From: an uncultured Prochlorococcus sp.
GTDB taxonomy: Bacteria > Cyanobacteriota > Cyanobacteriia > PCC-6307 > Cyanobiaceae
Direction: 5' to 3'
Length of the DNA: 23,915 nucleotides
NCBI GenBank assembly: GCA_902573045.1
Contig: CACGIB010000010.1
Coordinates: 1 to 23,915 of the forward strand
The position numbers and the translations under genes are program-made. Shown piece by piece: positions 1 to 9,335 of the stretch (within the stretch, counting starts at the first letter, position 1; every line of letters begins with the position of its first letter). The notes beneath the pieces were generated by a model. That model saw only the letters and a program-made list of their open reading frames with translations. It was not told where the DNA came from and searched no databases.

Positions 1-806
1 TCAAGAGCATCTTTAGGATCAACTACACCAGCAAATTCAATATTGATCGATTCAGAATGTGCTCTCAGTACCGGGACTCGAACACATGTAGCAGAGAGCT
101 TTAAATCAGCAATATTTAATATTTTCCTAGTCTCATTAACCATTTTCATCTCCTCTTCGCAGTAATTATTTGCAAGCATGGGTGAATTATGCAAAAACAA
201 ATTAAAAGCCAGTGAGTATGGCAAAACTTCACTTTTTTGAAGATTACCCCGAAGATATTTTTCAGTTAAAAGTTTTAGTTCCTCCATCGCCAATTGGCCT
301 GCACCACTTACGGATTGATATGTTGAGACAACAACTCTTTGAATAGTCGAAAGTTTATTTAACGGAGCTAAAACTAATGTCAGCAAAATGGTAGTGCAGT
401 TTGGATTCGCTATTACCCCTTCATGATTAATTACGTCACTACCATTAACTTCAGGAACTATAAGAGGTACATTATTATCTAATCTGAAAGCACTTGAATT
501 ATCTATCAATAAAGCATTTTGTTCCATAATTGTAGACAACCATTTTTTTGAAATACTTCCACCGGCTGAAGCTAAAACTAAATCAAGATTCAAAAATTCT
601 TCCTTAGTTGTTTTTTTTGTAACTAATTCTTCACCTTTCCAAATAATTTTTTTTCCTTCTGAACGCTCTGATGAAAGCAAGACCAATTCTGATATTGGAA
701 AATCACGTTGTTCAAGAATTTTGAGTAATTCAGATCCCACAGCACCTGAAGATCCTAAAACAGCAACTTTTAATGGCCTATTAGGCAAAAACGGAGATTG
801 TCTCAC
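1..806 (-). CDS. asd: Aspartate-semialdehyde dehydrogenase, 5' part only
   Basis: Reduces aspartyl phosphate to aspartate semialdehyde with NADPH, the branch point to lysine/diaminopimelate, threonine and methionine. I translated this by eye on the minus strand. A Rossmann start VAVLGSSGAVGSE matches the GxxGxxG NADP-binding loop. ANPNCTT carries the catalytic cysteine, and VSTYQSVSGAG is the family's conserved segment after it. The first in-frame start is a GTG at 806-804, preceded by an in-frame TAA two codons upstream, so the N-terminus is well constrained. About 268 residues are visible of a usual 330-345, and the 3' end runs off the left edge. The gene is divergent from tig across about 120 bp. 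In related genomes dapA often follows asd, but it would lie outside this window. Confidence 0.95.
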   Translation of the reverse strand, partial: MRQSPFLPNRPLKVAVLGSSGAVGSELLKILEQRDFPISELVLLSSERSEGKKIIWKGEELVTKKTTKEEFLNLDLVLASAGGSISKKWLSTIMEQNALLIDNSSAFRLDNNVPLIVPEVNGSDVINHEGVIANPNCTTILLTLVLAPLNKLSTIQRVVVSTYQSVSGAGQLAMEELKLLTEKYLRGNLQKSEVLPYSLAFNLFLHNSPMLANNYCEEEMKMVNETRKILNIADLKLSATCVRVPVLRAHSESINIEFAGVVDPKDAL

Positions 807-927
807 ACTTTAAAATGATTTTTATAAATAGATTGACTATTTTTTTTACTTTATCAAAAAAATAACTTTCAAGGAAATCACATAATGTGAAATAATTAAG
901 TTTCGGCTTTTAGTAATAAATAAAAAA
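807..927. promoter_or_regulatory. Divergent asd/tig promoter region
   Basis: This 121-bp A+T-rich spacer separates two divergent genes, so it should hold promoters for both. I see A+T-rich -10-like words on the tig side (the stretch around 881-900) and a TTGACT at 833-838, but no -35/-10 pair with good spacing. The tig start is preceded only by A-rich sequence, with no convincing Shine-Dalgarno. The region is inferred from gene orientation; exact sites are not assigned. Confidence 0.4.
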
Positions 928-2355
928 ATGGCTAAAGAAGCATTAATAGTCAAAACAACTCCTCTGCCTCAAAGTAGAATCTCATTTGAATTAGAAATAC
1001 CATCTGAGACATGCAAAACTTGTGTGAATGAAACAATCAGTTCTATCAGTCGTTCGGCTAAAATTCCGGGATTTAGACTTGGTAAAATTCCCAAACAAGT
1101 CTTAATCCAAAGGATTGGCATAACACAATTACATGCTTCTGCTCTAGAAAAAATTATTGATAAATCATGGCAAGAAGCGTTAAAAATAAAATCTATAGAG
1201 CCACTAAGTGAGCCAGAATTGGTAGATGGATTTGAATCTTTACTTGCAAAGTTTAGTCCTGAAAAATCACTTAAGGTTACTCTTCAAACTGATGTTGCCC
1301 CCGAATTAAAACTTAAAAAATCCAAAGGACTAAGTGTTGAAATATCAAAAACAAAGTTTGATCCTAAATCAATAGATGAAGCGCTAGAAAAATCTAGAAA
1401 TCAGTTTGCAAACATTATTCCAGTTACCAATAGAGCAGCAAAATTAGGAGATATTGCTGTAGTTAGTTTCAAAGGAAAATATAAAGATTCTGGTAAAGAG
1501 ATTGATGGTGGAACAAGTGAATCAATGGATCTTGAGTTAGAAAAGAACAAAATGATTCCCGGTTTCGTTGAGGGAATCGTAAAGATGAAAATTGGTGATA
1601 CTAAAACTCTTAACCTTAAATTTCCTGAAGATTATTCTCATGAGGATTCAAGAGGCAAAGAGGCAATCTTTGAAGTAAATCTTAAGGATCTTAAGGAAAA
1701 AGAATTGCCTGAACTTAATGACGATTTTGCAAAACAGTCTGGCAACAAAGAATCATTAAAAGAGTTAAAAAAAGATATTGAAAAGCAACTTAAAGACAAT
1801 TTTGAAAAAACTCAAAAAGATATCAAAATTGAAGCTTTACTAGATGCCTTAACAAAAGAATTGGTTGCTGAAATTCCAAAATCTATGATTGATATTGAAG
1901 TGAGGAATAATATTGAACAAACCGCTCAAAGATTTGCTCAACAAGGTCTTGATGTTAAATCTACTTTTACTCCGGAATTAGTTAAGTCACTAGCAGAGTC
2001 CACAAGGCCTCAAGCTGAAAAAAATGTTCAAAGAAATTTAGCTTTAAAAGCATTAGCTGAAACAGAAAACATAAAAGTTGAGAAAGATGAAATTGATTTA
2101 AAAATGAAAGATTATGAAGATGCAATCTCTCAATCTTCAAAACAAATAGATATTAAAAAATTAACAGAAGTAATAAGTAACGATTTACTCAAAGAAAAAT
2201 TAATAATTTGGCTTGAAGAAAATTCTGAAGTAAAAGAAAAAACTACAAAAACTTCTAAAGCTACCAAAACCTCCAAAACAACAAAAGCCACAAAAACTGC
2301 GACAAAAACTACAAAAACTACAAAAACTACAAAAACTACAAAAACTCAAAATTAA
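928..2355 (+). CDS. tig: Trigger factor, ribosome-associated chaperone
   Basis: Ribosome-bound chaperone and peptidyl-prolyl isomerase that meets nascent chains at the exit tunnel. The N-terminal ribosome-binding domain contains the signature loop GFRLGKIPK at residues 48-56. The central FKBP-like domain follows at about 165-260, with GDIAVVSFKGKY near its start, then the helical C-terminal arms. At 475 aa it is longer than the E. coli protein (432 aa). The excess is largely a Lys/Thr-only tail at residues 437-475, encoded by 9-bp tandem repeats (entered separately). It is first in a plus-strand series with clpP, clpX and dnaX, and the tig-clpP-clpX order is widely conserved in bacteria. The identity is secure; the role of the tail is unknown. 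Confidence 0.97.
   Translation: MAKEALIVKTTPLPQSRISFELEIPSETCKTCVNETISSISRSAKIPGFRLGKIPKQVLIQRIGITQLHASALEKIIDKSWQEALKIKSIEPLSEPELVDGFESLLAKFSPEKSLKVTLQTDVAPELKLKKSKGLSVEISKTKFDPKSIDEALEKSRNQFANIIPVTNRAAKLGDIAVVSFKGKYKDSGKEIDGGTSESMDLELEKNKMIPGFVEGIVKMKIGDTKTLNLKFPEDYSHEDSRGKEAIFEVNLKDLKEKELPELNDDFAKQSGNKESLKELKKDIEKQLKDNFEKTQKDIKIEALLDALTKELVAEIPKSMIDIEVRNNIEQTAQRFAQQGLDVKSTFTPELVKSLAESTRPQAEKNVQRNLALKALAETENIKVEKDEIDLKMKDYEDAISQSSKQIDIKKLTEVISNDLLKEKLIIWLEENSEVKEKTTKTSKATKTSKTTKATKTATKTTKTTKTTKTTKTQN
2290..2346 (+). repeat. 9-bp tandem repeat (ACAAAAACT) in the tig 3' end
   Basis: Five perfect head-to-tail copies of ACAAAAACT run from 2302 to 2346. One more copy at 2290-2298 is separated by a 3-bp interruption (GCG), and degenerate versions extend upstream to about 2240. 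The unit is a multiple of three, so copy-number changes keep the frame and simply add or remove Thr-Lys-Thr units from the tail of trigger factor. Repeats of this kind are prone to replication slippage. Confidence 0.9.
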
Positions 2356-2436
2356 AAAGAAAAAAAATAATTTATGAAATTTCCTACTAATTCAACAAAA
2401 ACCCCTTAAATTACTTAGTAAGAAGGAAATTAATTT

Positions 2437-3081
2437 GTGAACTCAGAAAAAAAACATTTAATCCAAAGCTCAATAAGTTCTTACGAAAGTAAGACTAAAA
2501 CTATTGCTGCTGTTCCTACTGTTATAGAACAATCCGGTAGAGGAGAAAGAGCTTTTGATATATATTCAAGACTATTGAGGGAGAGAATAATTTTTTTAGG
2601 TACTGGAATTAATGATCAAGTATCTGATTCACTAGTTGCACAATTATTATTTCTTGAAGCTGAAGATCCCGAAAAAGATATACAAATATATATCAATTCT
2701 CCTGGTGGCTCAGTAACTGCAGGAATGGCCATATACGATACTATGCAACAAATATCCCCTGATGTAGTGACAATATGCTTTGGAGTAGCGGCAAGTATGG
2801 GGGCATTTCTTCTTTCTGGAGGAGCAAAGGGGAAAAGATTAGCTTTACCTAATTCTAGGATTATGATTCATCAACCTCTGGGAGGTGCACAAGGTCAAGC
2901 AGTAGAGATTGAAATACAAGCTAAAGAAATACTTTTTCTCAAGAAAACATTAAATTCGCTTTTAGCAGAACATACTGGTCAACCTTTAGAAAAAATTAAT
3001 GAAGATACAGAAAGAGATTACTTTTTATCTCCCTCAGAAGCAGTCGAATATGGATTAATTGATAAAGTTATCAAAAAGTGA
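2437..3081 (+). CDS. clpP: ClpP protease proteolytic subunit
   Basis: Serine peptidase that forms the 14-subunit chamber of Clp proteases. The catalytic triad can be read: Ser in GVAASMGAF, His in MIHQPLGG, and Asp in the [15 protein letters not shown] segment. The GTG start is supported by AAGGAA at 2423-2428, 8 nt upstream. At 214 aa it is close to the E. coli precursor length, with a polar N-terminal segment before the conserved [10 protein letters not shown]. clpX follows 104 bp downstream, so ClpX is the likely partner. Cyanobacteria carry several clpP paralogues plus clpR, and this copy with its full triad, next to clpX, resembles the one often called clpP2. The paralogue number is an inference. 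Confidence 0.96.
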   Translation: MNSEKKHLIQSSISSYESKTKTIAAVPTVIEQSGRGERAFDIYSRLLRERIIFLGTGINDQVSDSLVAQLLFLEAEDPEKDIQIYINSPGGSVTAGMAIYDTMQQISPDVVTICFGVAASMGAFLLSGGAKGKRLALPNSRIMIHQPLGGAQGQAVEIEIQAKEILFLKKTLNSLLAEHTGQPLEKINEDTERDYFLSPSEAVEYGLIDKVIKK

Positions 3082-3185
3082 CAAGGGATCCTGATTTTTT
3101 AAGAATGTGATGACGAATCGATATTTATAAGCAATCCTAGTGAATAGGTAATATTTAAAACCTTTCACATTAAAACTTATAATCG

Positions 3186-4553
3186 ATGGCTAAATTCGAC
3201 GCCCATCTAAAATGTTCATTTTGCGGGAAATCACAAGACCAAGTAAGAAAGCTTATAGCAGGCCCTGGGGTTTATATCTGTGATGAGTGCATCGACCTTT
3301 GTAATGAAATTCTCGATGAAGAACTACTTGATAATCAGGCGAACACGAACAACTCTCCTCAAGTAAAAAAGAAATTACCAACTGATAACCCAAAAAAATC
3401 TGTTCCCTTAGAACTAACCTCAATTCCTAAGCCATTAGAAATTAAAAGTTTTCTAGATAATCAAGTTGTTGGACAAGAATCTGCAAAAAAAATATTATCT
3501 GTAGCCGTATACAACCACTACAAACGATTAGCCTGGAAATTTAAAGAGGACAGTAAAAATAGCAATTCAACAGATTCACAAGCAACGAAATTACAAAAAT
3601 CAAATATTTTACTGATCGGCCCTACTGGAAGTGGAAAAACATTATTGGCGCAAACTTTAGCAGAGTTTCTAGATGTTCCTTTTGCAGTAGCTGATGCAAC
3701 GGCTTTGACAGAAGCTGGATATGTTGGGGAGGATGTTGAAAACATACTTTTAAGACTGCTACAGAAATCAGAAATGAATGTAGAATTAGCTCAAAAAGGA
3801 ATTATTTATATTGATGAAATAGATAAAATTGCAAGAAAAAGCGAGAATCCCTCAATTACTAGAGATGTCTCTGGAGAAGGCGTTCAGCAAGCATTATTAA
3901 AAATGCTTGAAGGAACAATTGCTAATGTGCCACCGCAAGGCGGAAGAAAACATCCATATCATGACTGCATCCAAATTGATACGAGTCAAATATTATTTAT
4001 TTGCGGGGGAGCTTTTATAGGTCTAGAGGATATCGTTCAAAAGCGTATGGGTAAAAATTCAATAGGATTTACAACCAATTCAGATCAAAACAAAGTTGAT
4101 TCAAAAAAAATAATCGACCCAAGAGATGCCCTGAAAAATTTAGAATTAGATGACTTAGTGAAATATGGACTAATTCCAGAATTTATTGGAAGGATTCCGG
4201 TTTGTGCTGTACTAGATCGGCTTACAAAAGAAACTTTAGAATCTATCCTGACTCAACCAAGAGATGCACTTGTAAAGCAATTCAAGACTTTGCTAAGTAT
4301 GGATAATGTTGAATTATCATTTGAACCTGATTCTGTTGAAGCAATAGCAAATGAAGCATATAAAAGAAAAACAGGTGCAAGAGCACTAAGATCAATAATT
4401 GAGGAACTAATGCTAGATATAATGTATACTTTGCCTTCTGAAGAAAATGTAAAAGAATTCACAATAACGAAAAAAATGGTAGATAGTTTGTTCTCATCTA
4501 AAATTGTTAAACTACCTCCAGGATCAAAAAGAATCATTAAAGAGTCTGCATAA
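3186..4553 (+). CDS. clpX: ClpX, AAA+ unfoldase of ClpXP
   Basis: ATP-driven unfoldase that feeds tagged proteins to ClpP. An N-terminal C4 zinc-binding domain uses C10, C13, C32 and C35. The AAA+ module has Walker A GPTGSGKT at 145-152, pore loop GYVG at 178-181, Walker B ending D210-E211, an RKH loop at 254-256, the ClpP-docking IGF loop at 293-295, and a GAR sensor-2 motif near the C-terminus. At 455 aa it is about 30 residues longer than E. coli ClpX. The extra length lies in the linker after the zinc domain and in a Ser/Asn-rich insertion just before Walker A. All catalytic and docking motifs are intact. It sits downstream of clpP. Confidence 0.98.
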   Translation: MAKFDAHLKCSFCGKSQDQVRKLIAGPGVYICDECIDLCNEILDEELLDNQANTNNSPQVKKKLPTDNPKKSVPLELTSIPKPLEIKSFLDNQVVGQESAKKILSVAVYNHYKRLAWKFKEDSKNSNSTDSQATKLQKSNILLIGPTGSGKTLLAQTLAEFLDVPFAVADATALTEAGYVGEDVENILLRLLQKSEMNVELAQKGIIYIDEIDKIARKSENPSITRDVSGEGVQQALLKMLEGTIANVPPQGGRKHPYHDCIQIDTSQILFICGGAFIGLEDIVQKRMGKNSIGFTTNSDQNKVDSKKIIDPRDALKNLELDDLVKYGLIPEFIGRIPVCAVLDRLTKETLESILTQPRDALVKQFKTLLSMDNVELSFEPDSVEAIANEAYKRKTGARALRSIIEELMLDIMYTLPSEENVKEFTITKKMVDSLFSSKIVKLPPGSKRIIKESA

Positions 4554-4611
4554 AGATATGAGTTTAATTGTTTAATTTAATCCCGAATTTTACTAAATTA
4601 ATGATAAATAA

Positions 4612-6375
4612 ATGCCAAATATACATAAGCCTTTTCATCAAAAATATAGACCAAACAACTTAGATGAACTGGTTGGTCAAAATTTTATATCTATTACTCT
4701 CAAACAAGCACTTTTAACAAAAAAAATTGCTCCTGCATATCTTTTTAATGGTCCAAGAGGTACTGGGAAAACATCAAGTGCGAGAATATTTGCGAAATCT
4801 TTAAACTGCCAGACATTCGACCAACCTACGATAAATCCTTGTTGTAAATGTGACTTATGTAGACAAATTACAGATGGGAATGCACTAGATATTATTGAAA
4901 TTGATGCAGCATCAAATACAGGAGTTGAGAATATAAGAGAAATTATAGAAAGAGCTAGATTTGCGCCTACTCAAGCAAGATGGAAAGTATATGTAATTGA
5001 TGAATGTCATATGCTTTCTACGGCAGCTTCAAATGCTTTACTAAAAACTATTGAGGAGCCTCCCTCAAGAGTTGTATTTATCCTTGCGACTACAAATCCT
5101 GAGAGAGTATTAAATACAATACAAAGTAGATGCCAAAAGTTTGATTTTAGAAGAATAAGCCCTAGTGACATTTTTAAACATTTATCAGAAATCGCAGAAA
5201 AAGAATCCATTGAATATGAAGTTCAGGCCTTAAAAATGATTGCAAAGAGATCTAATGGAGGCATGAGAGATGCACAAAGCCTCCTTGAACAATTGAATCT
5301 TTTACCAGAAGGTATAACTCTTAATAATATCCAAAACCTCCTAGGAGAAGTATCCGAAATTGAATTAACAAATCTGATTAAATCACTGATTGAGAATAAT
5401 CCAGAGTCATTAATTATCACCTGCAAAAAATTATATGATGCTGGAAACGAGCCCCATCAAATAATGATCGGCTTATTGAACATAACAAGAGATCTACTAC
5501 TGCACACAGCAAATAATAAATATTCAGATCTTTATTATACGTCTGAGGAATTTCAAGATGAATTGGATATAATTTCAAAAAGAATAAATAAATCAACAAT
5601 AATTAATTGGCATAATAATCTGAGAAATATTGAATATCAAATCAAAACAAGTGATAATCCAAGGCTTTGGTTTGAAATACATTTAACTGGCCTTCTTGAT
5701 AATCAAGAGATAAAATTTTTTGAAAATAAGGAAGAAAGTAAAAAAAATGCGACTAAGGAGAAGCATGAAATCATAAAAAACATTGCAGTAATTAATAAAA
5801 AAAATATTTCTAATGACATGCAACAACCAAGTATCAAAAAAGAGATAATTCGCGAGGAATTGATCGAAAAAAAAGACGATAAATTAGAAAAAATTGACTT
5901 TCTTGGACAAGAAAGTATGGGAAATATTCCTGAAAATAACCAAAATAATCCTGGATTAAATGATTTAAATGATAAATGGGAATTAATTCTTTCTAAAGTA
6001 GAGTTACCGTCAACAAGAATGCTACTTTCGCAACAAGCCGAACTTGAAAGTTTTGATTCAGAGAAAATCACAATTGCATTATCTCCAAATTGGGAAAATA
6101 TGATAAAAAGCAGAAAAGTTATAATTGAAAATACAGTAAAAAAGATATTTGGAAATCAAGTAATACTTAATTTTTCAACCAAACAAATAACTAAAACTAA
6201 ACTAACAAACTCTCAAAGTACAACCAAAAAAGAAGTAAAAAATATTAAACCAATAAAAGAAATAGAATCAAAAACTAATTTGTCAAAAAAAATATCAAAC
6301 GATGTAAGTTATGATGATAGTCCAAAAAACTTAGCAAATTTTTTTAATGGAGAAATTATAGACCTTGATGAATAA
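4612..6375 (+). CDS. dnaX: DNA polymerase III tau/gamma subunit
   Basis: Clamp-loader ATPase; the full-length tau form also couples polymerase cores and the helicase. Walker A GPRGTGKT is at residues 47-54. A zinc site uses C66, C77, C80 and C83. Walker B ends at D130-E131 in YVIDECHML, and the SRC motif is at 172-174. The clamp-loader domains end near residue 370. The remaining ~215 residues are Lys/Asn-rich and weakly conserved, as in the tau-specific part of other bacteria. There is no intein insertion, unlike some cyanobacterial dnaX genes. Two A8 tracts (5797-5804 and 5867-5874) lie in the low-complexity linker; see findings. It ends one base short of the convergent glycosyltransferase gene. 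Confidence 0.95.
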   Translation: MPNIHKPFHQKYRPNNLDELVGQNFISITLKQALLTKKIAPAYLFNGPRGTGKTSSARIFAKSLNCQTFDQPTINPCCKCDLCRQITDGNALDIIEIDAASNTGVENIREIIERARFAPTQARWKVYVIDECHMLSTAASNALLKTIEEPPSRVVFILATTNPERVLNTIQSRCQKFDFRRISPSDIFKHLSEIAEKESIEYEVQALKMIAKRSNGGMRDAQSLLEQLNLLPEGITLNNIQNLLGEVSEIELTNLIKSLIENNPESLIITCKKLYDAGNEPHQIMIGLLNITRDLLLHTANNKYSDLYYTSEEFQDELDIISKRINKSTIINWHNNLRNIEYQIKTSDNPRLWFEIHLTGLLDNQEIKFFENKEESKKNATKEKHEIIKNIAVINKKNISNDMQQPSIKKEIIREELIEKKDDKLEKIDFLGQESMGNIPENNQNNPGLNDLNDKWELILSKVELPSTRMLLSQQAELESFDSEKITIALSPNWENMIKSRKVIIENTVKKIFGNQVILNFSTKQITKTKLTNSQSTTKKEVKNIKPIKEIESKTNLSKKISNDVSYDDSPKNLANFFNGEIIDLDE

Positions 6376-6376
6376 A

Positions 6377-7678
6377 TTACACTCCAGTATGAAGAGTTTT
6401 TCGCCAAAGTATCTTTTTGGGGAAAATAGACATCTTTATTGTTACCCAAGGGATTACTAAAAACCAATGTGATAAATAAAAAACCGATATAAATACCATC
6501 AAAAAATTGCTTTTTTGTAAAACGGGTACTTCACTTTTGCAAGAAGAACCGTACCAAAAAGCAATTCCAGATAAAATAAAAGCTGTGAATGAAATAGGCC
6601 AGTATATAGGTGCATCTAATAAAGAAATACTGAGAACTAAATCAAAAATAGAAATAGTTGGCAGTGCATATTGCAAAATGAAGAAATAAGTTAAATCAAA
6701 TTTTTGCAAATAGTCAATTTTGTTAGTAATTAATTGATCCCCATAATCAAAGAATCTTTGCAAACCACCCTCTGCCCATCTTTGCCTTTGCGCTAATAAA
6801 GCATTTAAATTCTCAACTGCTTCCTCCATGACTGGTGGATCCCATAAGATTCCAATTCTAGATTTTGATAATAATAATCTTAAACTCAAATCAAGATCAT
6901 CTGTAACTGTATCTTCATTAAAAGAACCACATGTCAATAATGTATCTTTCTTAATTAATTGGCCATTTCCTCTTAATTCAGAAACTCCAGCGACTGATAA
7001 TCTTCCATATTGAAAGATTGCGTCCATAGCCATCTCCATTGACTGACATGAAGTTAAAAAATTCTTACTCACATTTGTTACTGATTTTCTTAGTTGCACT
7101 GCAGACCAATCACCTTCTTCTACAAAACTAAATAACCTTATCAAAGAATCTTGTTTTAATTCAGCATCAGCATCCAGAACTAATAACCATTCACCATGAG
7201 TAAACTTTAAGGCATAATTTAAAGCTCCTGACTTTCCTCCTCCTGCATTTGGAGAACGACTTACGACTTTTAACTTTTCATATTGTCTAGATAATCGATC
7301 TAAAATTAAAGGAGTCTTATCAGAGCTACCATCATCTATTATGTAAATATTTAATTTATTTGTTGGATAATCTAAATTAAATAATCTTTCAACTAGTCTG
7401 GCTATAACATTCTCTTCATCTCTCGCTGCTACTAAAATATCAAGAACCGGTAACTCTTTATCGCTAATTCTGCTGCTTGGGGTATTTGAAACTTTATTCC
7501 TTTTAAAATTGCTAGAAATAACTATTAAACCGTAAAAAACAATCACAAAAGAGACAGTAAATGTAAGGTAAAAAAAACTTTCAATATTGTAAGCATGAGG
7601 AATAAAAGCTACTAGAAAGCAAGCACCAAGAAATATAAACGATTTCAATCTTCGATTTTTATAAAAACCCTTACTCAT
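6377..7678 (-). CDS. Membrane-bound family 2 glycosyltransferase, processive type
   Basis: Probably transfers sugars from a nucleotide donor to a growing cell-surface polysaccharide at the inner membrane. The GT-A fold is clear: IDDGSSD with the first Asp pair at 115-116, the metal-binding DAD at 169-171, a TDD acid pair at 260-261, and QRQRW at 297-301, the QxxRW motif of cellulose/hyaluronan/PgaC-type synthases. Hydrophobic segments at about 13-28 and 33-55 precede the catalytic domain. Three more, at about 331-354, 358-377 and 391-414, follow it, the usual layout for this group. The polymer and donor sugar cannot be read from sequence. It starts 27 bp after the SpoIID-like gene on the same strand, so the two are probably cotranscribed. 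Confidence 0.88.
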   Translation of the reverse strand: MSKGFYKNRRLKSFIFLGACFLVAFIPHAYNIESFFYLTFTVSFVIVFYGLIVISSNFKRNKVSNTPSSRISDKELPVLDILVAARDEENVIARLVERLFNLDYPTNKLNIYIIDDGSSDKTPLILDRLSRQYEKLKVVSRSPNAGGGKSGALNYALKFTHGEWLLVLDADAELKQDSLIRLFSFVEEGDWSAVQLRKSVTNVSKNFLTSCQSMEMAMDAIFQYGRLSVAGVSELRGNGQLIKKDTLLTCGSFNEDTVTDDLDLSLRLLLSKSRIGILWDPPVMEEAVENLNALLAQRQRWAEGGLQRFFDYGDQLITNKIDYLQKFDLTYFFILQYALPTISIFDLVLSISLLDAPIYWPISFTAFILSGIAFWYGSSCKSEVPVLQKSNFLMVFISVFYLSHWFLVIPWVTIKMSIFPKKILWRKTLHTGV

Positions 7679-7705
7679 AAAAGTAAATTTCTAATTATTT
7701 AACTT

Positions 7706-9244
7706 TTATTGAGACAATATCTCAATTTTTCTTAATTTTGCTCCTCGATAGTAATGATTCAATATTTGTTCATAAGAGAATCCTAATTTTGCCATTTCAA
7801 TTGCTCCAGACTGTGATAAACCTACACCATGACCGAAGCCTCCTCCTCTTAAAAGCCATAAATCATCACTTAATTTATTAATAGTAAACAAATTACTAGG
7901 TATAAAATTTAATACCCGTCTAATATCATCCTTCACTAAGGTAATAGATGTATTAGCTTTGTTCGTTTGTATTTCCAGTTTTGTTACTCTGCCACTAGAC
8001 CCACGTTCAATAGAACGTAAATCCAAAACATCATCATTAATATTTATAAGCTTATTTTTAATTAACTTTTTTTTGATTTCAAGACTAGATATTTTCTTAT
8101 TCCATCGAAAAAGAGAATGATTACTCCCATAAAACTGTTCTTTATCAAAATCTAAAAAATTATTTAAATCAGTTTCACTTTGAATGGGAAGTTTAAAATT
8201 TTTATTTAATGATTTAGAACTATCAATGATTGAATTGAAATAAGAAAAATCTTGAATTTGCCAAGACTCGCCTGCAGTTGAAGATAAGCCACCATTAGAA
8301 CCATGGTAAAAAGCGTTTATTGGCTTATTTTCATGAGTGAGAATTAAATTTGAAGTTGCCTCTATAGCTTTTTGTACTTTTTTATTTGTAATTTTAGAAG
8401 GCTTATAAACTTGACATTGAGTACTGATACATAAATGATATCTATCCATATTAAATCTATCAGAATTAAAAATTCCCCAAGTTCTTGCGATAACTGCTTG
8501 AGCCTTGAGTGCTTCTAAAGGAGCATTCGGTCCAATTTCATATGGCAATACACCTGCCAAATAATCGTCAAAATCAATTTTCTGAACTAATGTCCAAGTC
8601 CCATATGAATCTTTTACTAAATAAAAATTTTTGCCAAAATTAAGACCATTTATTTTCATTTCCTCTTCAGCATTAATATATATTGGTCCTTCGAGTTTCA
8701 TAACACTGTATTCACTTATAAGAAAAGGAGTAATTTGAAAATTTTTTATTTTTCTGAAAACCTTATATTTTAATTGAAAATCTTTCAGATCATCTTCAAA
8801 TGGAATCCATACTTCCCAATTTTTAGGGTAAGCGACCGTCGTTTCAAATCCTTTATCTTTAAGCTTATCTGCTTGTTTTTTTGCTGATTCATAACTGGCA
8901 AAAGGACCAAAAACAATTCTTTCAATTGTTTTTGGATTTTTGATGGGCATATCCACCCAGGTAATATCAATCTGTTTTGATTTATATTTAATACCATTAG
9001 ACGATATCAGATTTAGAAAACCTTTATCCGTAGTAAAATTAATATTCTTTTTTTTTGAAAAACTATCATTTTTCCCTCCTAAATATTGCTTTAAACCAAT
9101 TAAAAATTTTCCTTTTTTAATTTCTGTATTGAGTTCAATCTTTAGCAATTCTTCTGCTTTTGCATTGTAAGTAAATTTAGTGTTTATTATTAAAAGAGAA
9201 ATACAGCTTAAAAATAGATTTAAAAAAGAAAATTTAAGTTTCAT
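7706..9244 (-). CDS. Secreted SPOR-SpoIID (LytB-type) domain protein
   Basis: Probably a peptidoglycan-binding and -cleaving or amidase-enhancing envelope protein. Residues 1-30 look like a signal peptide, with a plausible AKA|EE cleavage site. A SPOR-like segment at about 108-150 (FGPFASYESAKKQADKLKD) suggests binding to denuded glycan. The SpoIID domain starts near 220 with DYLAGVLPYEIG. Its E236 lines up with the glutamate reported as catalytic in SpoIID lytic transglycosylase, and C272/C277 resemble the metal-site cysteines. The GFGHGVGLSQSGA block near the C-terminus is the family hallmark. Cyanobacteria do not sporulate, so the role must be vegetative wall remodelling. It is divergent from rpmI and upstream of the glycosyltransferase gene. 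Domain calls are firm; enzymatic activity is inferred. Confidence 0.88.
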   Translation of the reverse strand: MKLKFSFLNLFLSCISLLIINTKFTYNAKAEELLKIELNTEIKKGKFLIGLKQYLGGKNDSFSKKKNINFTTDKGFLNLISSNGIKYKSKQIDITWVDMPIKNPKTIERIVFGPFASYESAKKQADKLKDKGFETTVAYPKNWEVWIPFEDDLKDFQLKYKVFRKIKNFQITPFLISEYSVMKLEGPIYINAEEEMKINGLNFGKNFYLVKDSYGTWTLVQKIDFDDYLAGVLPYEIGPNAPLEALKAQAVIARTWGIFNSDRFNMDRYHLCISTQCQVYKPSKITNKKVQKAIEATSNLILTHENKPINAFYHGSNGGLSSTAGESWQIQDFSYFNSIIDSSKSLNKNFKLPIQSETDLNNFLDFDKEQFYGSNHSLFRWNKKISSLEIKKKLIKNKLININDDVLDLRSIERGSSGRVTKLEIQTNKANTSITLVKDDIRRVLNFIPSNLFTINKLSDDLWLLRGGGFGHGVGLSQSGAIEMAKLGFSYEQILNHYYRGAKLRKIEILSQ

Positions 9245-9335
9245 AATTTGGAACTTTCCTTATCAATTAAAAACTTTGATTTGCACCAATGCATATAAAG
9301 GTTTAGATTATCCTAATTAAACACATTTGACTTAA
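9245..9335. promoter_or_regulatory. Divergent SpoIID-like/rpmI promoter region
   Basis: This 91-bp spacer serves two divergent genes. On the plus strand a weak pair, TTGCAC at 9281-9286 and TAGATT at 9304-9309 with 17-bp spacing, could drive rpmI-rplT and would leave a leader of only about 20 nt. That is too short for the long structured leaders used for L20 autoregulation in Firmicutes and E. coli. The match to consensus is modest. Confidence 0.3.

Noticed and set aside
2412..2422. Short palindrome TTACT-T-AGTAA before clpP
   Set aside because: An 11-bp A+T-rich palindrome with a one-base centre cannot form a stable hairpin and is expected by chance in this composition.
4253..4537. Minus-strand 94-aa ORF opposite the clpX 3' end
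   Set aside because: It is fully contained in conserved clpX codons and is a reverse-frame shadow.
5703..6071. Minus-strand 122-aa hydrophobic ORF opposite the dnaX linker
   Set aside because: The Phe/Leu/Ser-rich translation is what the reverse of a Lys/Glu/Asn-rich linker gives; there is no ribosome binding site or conserved motif.
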